Shown here: positions 35,406-38,886 of the stretch, one piece after another
How the letters are laid out: each line of letters starts with the position of its first letter
Numbering within the stretch: the stretch's first letter is position 1
Source of the DNA: Elusimicrobia bacterium ADurb.Bin231
GTDB taxonomy: Bacteria; Elusimicrobiota; UBA8919; MWCF01
Direction of reading: 5' to 3'
DNA: 38,886 nucleotides
Assembly: GCA_002069855.1 (NCBI GenBank)
Contig: MWCF01000051.1
Span: 1-38,886 of the forward strand
Program-made: the position numbers and the translations under genes
Notes under the pieces: model-generated
Told to the model about the DNA's origin: nothing
Database searches by the model: none
The model's input: only the letters and a program-made list of their open reading frames with translations

Positions 35406-35470
35406 TAATAATATTAAGTGTTCGTAGAGAGGGATAAACTGTAAAAGAGGCAAATTTATACTTTCAATGG

Positions 35471-36166
35471 ATGAGTGTAACCGGGATATACAGTCTGTAT
35501 AAACCGGAAACGAAACAAACGCTGGATACGCATTTTAAGACGGAAGTTAGACAAATAATCAATAAAAGGTCTAAGTATTATACAGTAGGCAATAGCCTGC
35601 ATTTATTTATTGTACAGACTGTATAATATAAATAAAAAAATAAACTAAAGAATATTATTGAGAATCCAGAAAAATGGCAAGTTGATCTTGTGGAATCTGA
35701 TTTTGAACATACAGTCAGCATGTCTAAAGATTTTATATTATTTATTAAGAAATAAAATATTAAAAGAAGAAAAAAAGAATGTTCCGAAAGAGATACTGAA
35801 TGTGTTGACGAGATAATTTCTGATTTAGCTCATTATAATCATTTAGAAAATATGTTTATTTGGCAGTTTTGCTTATGGAGACTACAAGCTATATTTGAGG
35901 GTATGAGAATACATAATTTATTTCTAGAAAAACAAACAAAGCCGTTATTTGGTTTAAAAGCAAAACTAGATGCACTAATAAATGCTGGATTTGCTGTTAG
36001 CGAAAACGATATTAAAGACTTGTTAGACTGGTCAATACTTAGAAATTTGCTATCACATGCTCCTCATGGTCATTTTTCATTAAGTTCAATAGAAGAATCT
36101 GATATTATTGAATATAAGGACTTATTGTTACGAATTTATATGGATTTAAATTGTCAAAATCTCTGA
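35471..36166 (+). pseudogene. Interrupted reading frame ending in a HEPN-like domain
   Basis: One frame from ATG 35471 to the TGA at 36164 is broken by three TAA codons at 35624, 35633 and 35753. The pieces look coding: a 51-residue N-terminal piece (MSVTGIYSLYKPE...), a middle piece (ENPEKWQVDLVESDFEH), and the C-terminal piece, in which ATG 35852 opens 104 residues. Coding-like sequence runs straight upstream of that ATG, which has no ribosome site. The last piece contains RNLLSH (Arg64 to His69 counted from 35852), matching the R-x4-6-H ribonuclease motif of HEPN toxins. It may be a broken defence gene, or a short HEPN gene with unrelated open sequence before it. The family was not recognised. 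Confidence 0.5.
35481..35627. repeat. Repeated TATACAG/CTGTATA palindromes
   Basis: TATACAG-T-CTGTATA (35487-35501) is flanked by CCGG on both sides. ATTATACAGT (35577-35586) and ACTGTATAAT (35618-35627) form a perfect 10-bp inverted repeat; the latter is also part of a second near-palindrome at 35611-35625. The one-base centres suit a DNA operator better than an RNA hairpin. Confidence 0.55.
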
Positions 36167-36174
36167 TTTCTGGC

Positions 36175-36181
36175 GTTAGGT
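36175..36181 (+). other. Possible cassette junction (GTTAGGT)
   Basis: GTTAGGT fits the integron core consensus GTTRRRY and is followed within 18 bases by the AGGAG of the restriction gene, as at 38114. No matching left arm or stem could be found upstream, so this is a weak call. Confidence 0.3.
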
Positions 36182-36202
36182 GTGAAAAATTAGGAGAATA
36201 AA

Positions 36203-36985
36203 ATGAATCGCTGGACTGAATTAAGCATAGAATATGCGAATCAAAGGTCATATCTTGATGATTTGTTTCAAGTATATCCGACAATTCCAGAAGGAATAAG
36301 AGACATTAATGAAGAAATATGGGCAGATGTTGAAAAATACTTTAATCGTAAAGACAACGGTGCTCTTATCAAAGAACTTTTAAAACTTAACCTCTTTCCG
36401 ATAAAGGATAGTTATATCGCATACTTAAAAAGAGACGATTCGGCAATCAACAGAAACCCGAAAACCATAAATCGTGTTTGCGGTAGACTTTATGAAATGG
36501 GACTTGATAAAATTTTTGAAAGATGTAGTGAGCCAAAAGAAACTAATCGACAGATTGGACCAATGTTTCAGAAGTGGTTAAGAAAAAAATCTCTCGGTAT
36601 TACACCTGTTGATTTATCTGAATTCATCGCAAACAACAATGACGCTATTTTAGACGCAAGCGATAATGCGATGATGGATTTTGCAAAAACTAATTTAGGC
36701 TATAATCACAATAAAGGGCTTGATTTTGTAGCAAGATTTAACGGTAAATACATTATAGGAGAAGCCAAGTTCCTGACCGATTTTGGCGGGCATCAAAATG
36801 CACAATTTAATGACGCAATAAGCACGGTTGAAGCAAGAGGAGTAAAAGCAAGGAAAATTGCTATTTTGGATGGCGTGCTTTATATTAAAGGGAATAACAA
36901 AATGTATAAATCAATAATCAATACTTATAAAGATTACAATATTATGAGTGCTTTGGTGTTACGAGAGTTTTTATATCAGTTATAG
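36203..36985 (+). CDS. Type II restriction endonuclease (possibly Tsp45I-like)
   Basis: 260 residues. Residues 172-190 hold a PD-(D/E)xK nuclease core: GLDF (Asp174), two beta strands, then GEAKF with Glu187 and Lys189, followed by an invariant-looking TDFGGHQNAQF. The N-terminal half is helical and may contact DNA. The methyltransferase gene follows after 10 bp in the same direction, which gives a complete restriction-modification pair. Resemblance to the Tsp45I family is from memory and unproven. The ribosome site AGGAG directly follows a GTTAGGT core, a cassette-like layout. Confidence 0.8.
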   Translation: MNRWTELSIEYANQRSYLDDLFQVYPTIPEGIRDINEEIWADVEKYFNRKDNGALIKELLKLNLFPIKDSYIAYLKRDDSAINRNPKTINRVCGRLYEMGLDKIFERCSEPKETNRQIGPMFQKWLRKKSLGITPVDLSEFIANNNDAILDASDNAMMDFAKTNLGYNHNKGLDFVARFNGKYIIGEAKFLTDFGGHQNAQFNDAISTVEARGVKARKIAILDGVLYIKGNNKMYKSIINTYKDYNIMSALVLREFLYQL

Positions 36986-36995
36986 GGAAAAATTT

Positions 36996-38105
36996 ATGAA
37001 AAATTTATTAATTAAGGGGGACAATATTCAAGGGCTTAATTACCTTTTAGAAAACAGAAAACTGAAAGGGAAAATTGATTTGGTATATATTGACCCTCCA
37101 TTTGCAACAAATGGAAACTTTACAATTACAGATGGCAGGGCATCTACGATTAGTAATTCCAGGAATGGTGATATTGCATATTCTGACAAAATTACAGGTA
37201 AGAATTTTATTGAACATTTAAGAAAAAGATTACTCTTGCTTAAAGAATTGTTATCTGATCAGGGGTCTATTTATTTACACATTGATTACAAAATTGGGCA
37301 TTATGTGAAAGTGATGATGGATGAAGTTTTTGGGATAGAAAATTTCAGAAATGATATTGCAAGAATTAAATGTAATCCCAAAAACTTTGAACGAATTGGT
37401 TACGGCAACATTAAAGACCTTATTCTTTTTTATACAAAATCTTCAAAACCGATATGGAACGAGCCAAGAGAAAAATATACTGAAAAAGATATTGAAAATT
37501 TATTTTCTAAAATAGACAAACAAGGGAGACGATATACAACTGTGCCAATTCATGCCCCTGGTGAAACTGAAAATGGAAAATCTAATCAACCATTTGCAGG
37601 AATGATGCCTCCTAAAGGCAGACATTGGCGAACAGATGTTGCAACGCTTGAACAATGGGATAAAGAAGGACTCATTGAATGGTCATCAACTGGAAACCCA
37701 AGAAAAATAATTTTTGCAAACGAAAGAGAAGGCAAAAGAATTCAAGATGTTTGGGATTTTAAAGATCCCCAATACCCAACATATCCGACGGAAAAAAATT
37801 CTGAATTATTGGATTTAATCATTCGCACTTCTTCAAATCCAGAAAGCATAGTTTTAGATTGTTTTTGCGGATCAGGAACAACGCTAAAATCAGCCCAAAG
37901 TATTGAGAGAAAATGGATTGGAATTGACCAATCGGAACATGCTTTGAAAGCAACCATTGAAAAACTCGAAACAATTAAAGGCGACCTTTTTGTTGCTAAA
38001 CCTGAATATGAGTTTATAGAAATAGAAAAGATATTAACTGAAAAAGCAACTAACAAACCGCTACACTCGGGCGGCAATTCCGCTGCACTTCATTGCCGCC
38101 GGTGA
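36996..38105 (+). CDS. Site-specific DNA methyltransferase, beta class (N6-adenine or N4-cytosine)
   Basis: 369 residues. The catalytic motif IV DPPF (33-36) comes before the SAM-binding motif FCGSGTT (290-296), the order of beta-class amino-methyltransferases; the target-recognition region lies between. It should protect host sites from the neighbouring endonuclease. The ATG at 36996 is preferred because it follows the endonuclease stop and gives a normal N-terminus (LLIKGDN). About the last 18 residues, ending in HCRR, are encoded by the attC-like site, so the reading frame runs into the recombination site. Confidence 0.92.
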   Translation: MKNLLIKGDNIQGLNYLLENRKLKGKIDLVYIDPPFATNGNFTITDGRASTISNSRNGDIAYSDKITGKNFIEHLRKRLLLLKELLSDQGSIYLHIDYKIGHYVKVMMDEVFGIENFRNDIARIKCNPKNFERIGYGNIKDLILFYTKSSKPIWNEPREKYTEKDIENLFSKIDKQGRRYTTVPIHAPGETENGKSNQPFAGMMPPKGRHWRTDVATLEQWDKEGLIEWSSTGNPRKIIFANEREGKRIQDVWDFKDPQYPTYPTEKNSELLDLIIRTSSNPESIVLDCFCGSGTTLKSAQSIERKWIGIDQSEHALKATIEKLETIKGDLFVAKPEYEFIEIEKILTEKATNKPLHSGGNSAALHCRR

Positions 38106-38120
38106 ACTTTTTCGTTAGGC
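38048..38120 (+). repeat. attC-like integron recombination site
   Basis: The 73-bp segment begins AACTAAC (38048-38054, close to RYYYAAC) and ends GTTAGGC (38114-38120, exact GTTRRRY). Between them lies an imperfect long stem: GGCGGCAAT (from about 38080) and ATTGCCGCC, extended outward by CAC-CGG/CCGGTG with two extra unpaired bases on one side. Unpaired extra bases in the stem are typical of attC sites. A ribosome site (GGGAGG) follows at once, as in gene cassettes. No integrase gene or attI is in the window. Confidence 0.7.
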
Positions 38121-38141
38121 ATTAGGGAGGAAGAAATAGAC

Positions 38142-38462
38142 ATGATGGATGAAAGAATTGATATTAGTCTCGATAGAATTCATAATTGTATTCAAGAGAT
38201 TAATAAAAGCGAATTTACAACTGCTGAAGTAATAAGAAAATATTTTGGCCGATTTTGCAGCAATATAGGGACACCTGCTATATATTCATTTAATGCTCAA
38301 TTTGGTGCTTTGTTAAAGCGAAACGCAACACGTTTGGGCATTACTGAAATTGCAAGCAGTGAATCCATTCAAGATGATCATGGGCATAATACATCAACTT
38401 CACGATGGCAACTAATCCCAAATAACAAATCGTTGGAGAGGGAAGAACCTGTGCTTATGTGA
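38142..38462 (+). CDS. Small cassette-borne protein of unknown function
   Basis: 106 residues with no family recognised. It starts MMDERIDISLDRIHNCI, has no signal peptide or membrane helix, and is mixed helix with a basic middle part (FGALLKRNATRLG). An ATG three bases downstream is an alternative start. A GGAGG ribosome site lies between the attC core and the start, so it probably moved as a gene cassette. A degenerate GTTAGAA core at 38502-38508 after the gene may mark its other end. Confidence 0.6.
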   Translation: MMDERIDISLDRIHNCIQEINKSEFTTAEVIRKYFGRFCSNIGTPAIYSFNAQFGALLKRNATRLGITEIASSESIQDDHGHNTSTSRWQLIPNNKSLEREEPVLM

Positions 38463-38539
38463 GCAAACTAGTAACGTTTAGAACCTTCCGTTCATCTCGG
38501 TGTTAGAATCAAATAATAAAATCAAAATGGAGGGATATC

Positions 38540-38886
38540 ATGTTAAAGGAAATAAAAATAGACAAATGGTCTGAATTTAACGAAACCATAGACAAGATTA
38601 AAAATGATTACGGTTTTAGTAAAGTTGATGGTTGCAAAAATGAGCTTAATGTATATTACCGAGGATTGCCAAGCGACAATTACAATCTTTCTACCACTCT
38701 TAGCAGGTATTCACCCAAAAAAGTGTATAGTGTATTAGAATATGCACATATCCTAAAAAGTTGTTCTTCAGAAATTGAGTCATTTACAAGATACAATTGG
38801 AATCTTCCTAAAGATGATAAATGGGAAACAGAATATATAACCAATTTGAAAAAATACCCTTATGCTATTATCAAGATACCATTTCT
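38540..38886 (+). CDS. FRG-domain protein, 5' part (continues beyond window)
   Basis: The frame is open from ATG 38540, with GGAGGG upstream, to the right edge (115 residues). YYRGLPSDNYNLSTTLSRY matches the FRG domain pattern (aromatic-RG, then a hydrophobic-L-x-x-S/T-L-x-R block), followed by an acidic helix. FRG proteins are of unknown function and are often found with phage-defence and restriction genes, which fits this location. Confidence 0.7.
   Translation, partial: MLKEIKIDKWSEFNETIDKIKNDYGFSKVDGCKNELNVYYRGLPSDNYNLSTTLSRYSPKKVYSVLEYAHILKSCSSEIESFTRYNWNLPKDDKWETEYITNLKKYPYAIIKIPF

Noticed and set aside
35471..35626. Possible similarity of the 51-residue N-terminal piece to flagellar filament-cap proteins
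   Set aside because: The resemblance is a few scattered residues recalled from memory and cannot be supported by eye.
35471..35755. In-frame TAA codons as evidence of stop-codon reassignment
   Set aside because: TAA is the normal stop of most neighbouring genes, so decay or chance is simpler.
38469..38508. Second attC site after the 106-residue gene
   Set aside because: The GTTAGAA core has a mismatch and there is no proper left arm or long stem; at best a degenerate remnant.

Overview
The window is an AT-rich chromosome segment from a diderm (Gram-negative-type) bacterium. TonB-dependent receptor, TolC, RND pump, other outer-membrane barrels, OmpA-like peptidoglycan-binding proteins and a lipoprotein phosphatase all imply an outer membrane. 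The gene content (pyruvate phosphate dikinase, NADP-type glutamate dehydrogenase, carboxynorspermidine pathway, queuosine genes, a reduced flagellar-like motor) and the many short intergenic hairpin repeats suggest a deep-branching lineage such as Elusimicrobiota or Omnitrophota. That placement is inference; no rRNA or tRNA gene was seen.

Layout. 1-2560 (minus): 5' part of a repetitive surface/tail-fibre-like protein, then a HEPN/nucleotidyltransferase pair, separated by repeats. 2561-9058 (minus): the most interesting unit, a six-gene operon encoding an Ig-like/beta-barrel outer-membrane protein, a FliF-FliG fusion, MotA, two MotB paralogues and a TPR protein, with no other flagellar gene in the window. 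9282-13838 (plus): amidase, murI and queD-queC-queE-queF. 13835-16099 (minus): NSS transporter, a 35-residue small subunit missed by ordinary gene calling, and an AphA-type phosphatase. 16380-19587 (plus): cinA, thpR, ruvX, mltG. 19654-21225 (plus): ECF sigma, anti-sigma and a Spy/CpxP-like protein with three CxC modules. Then ppdK, a TonB receptor, tolC-RND, gdhA, and the two carboxynorspermidine genes. 35300-38886: an accessory block with a decayed frame carrying a HEPN motif, a type II restriction endonuclease and methyltransferase, an integron-like attC site, a small unknown gene and the start of an FRG-domain gene.

How the parts work together. The motor operon and the amidase operon fire from back-to-back consensus promoters whose -35 boxes form a palindrome. 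The predicted machine would put an ion-driven stator (MotA with one MotB carrying the key Asp and one carrying Asn) against an inner-membrane FliF-FliG protein, with a co-transcribed outer-membrane protein. The ECF sigma promoter and the tolC-RND promoter share GTAAACTT-N15-CGTCTAA exactly, so the sigma/anti-sigma/CxC-sensor cassette probably controls the efflux pump about 7 kb downstream. The right-hand block looks like acquired defence cargo, at least part of it moved as integron cassettes.
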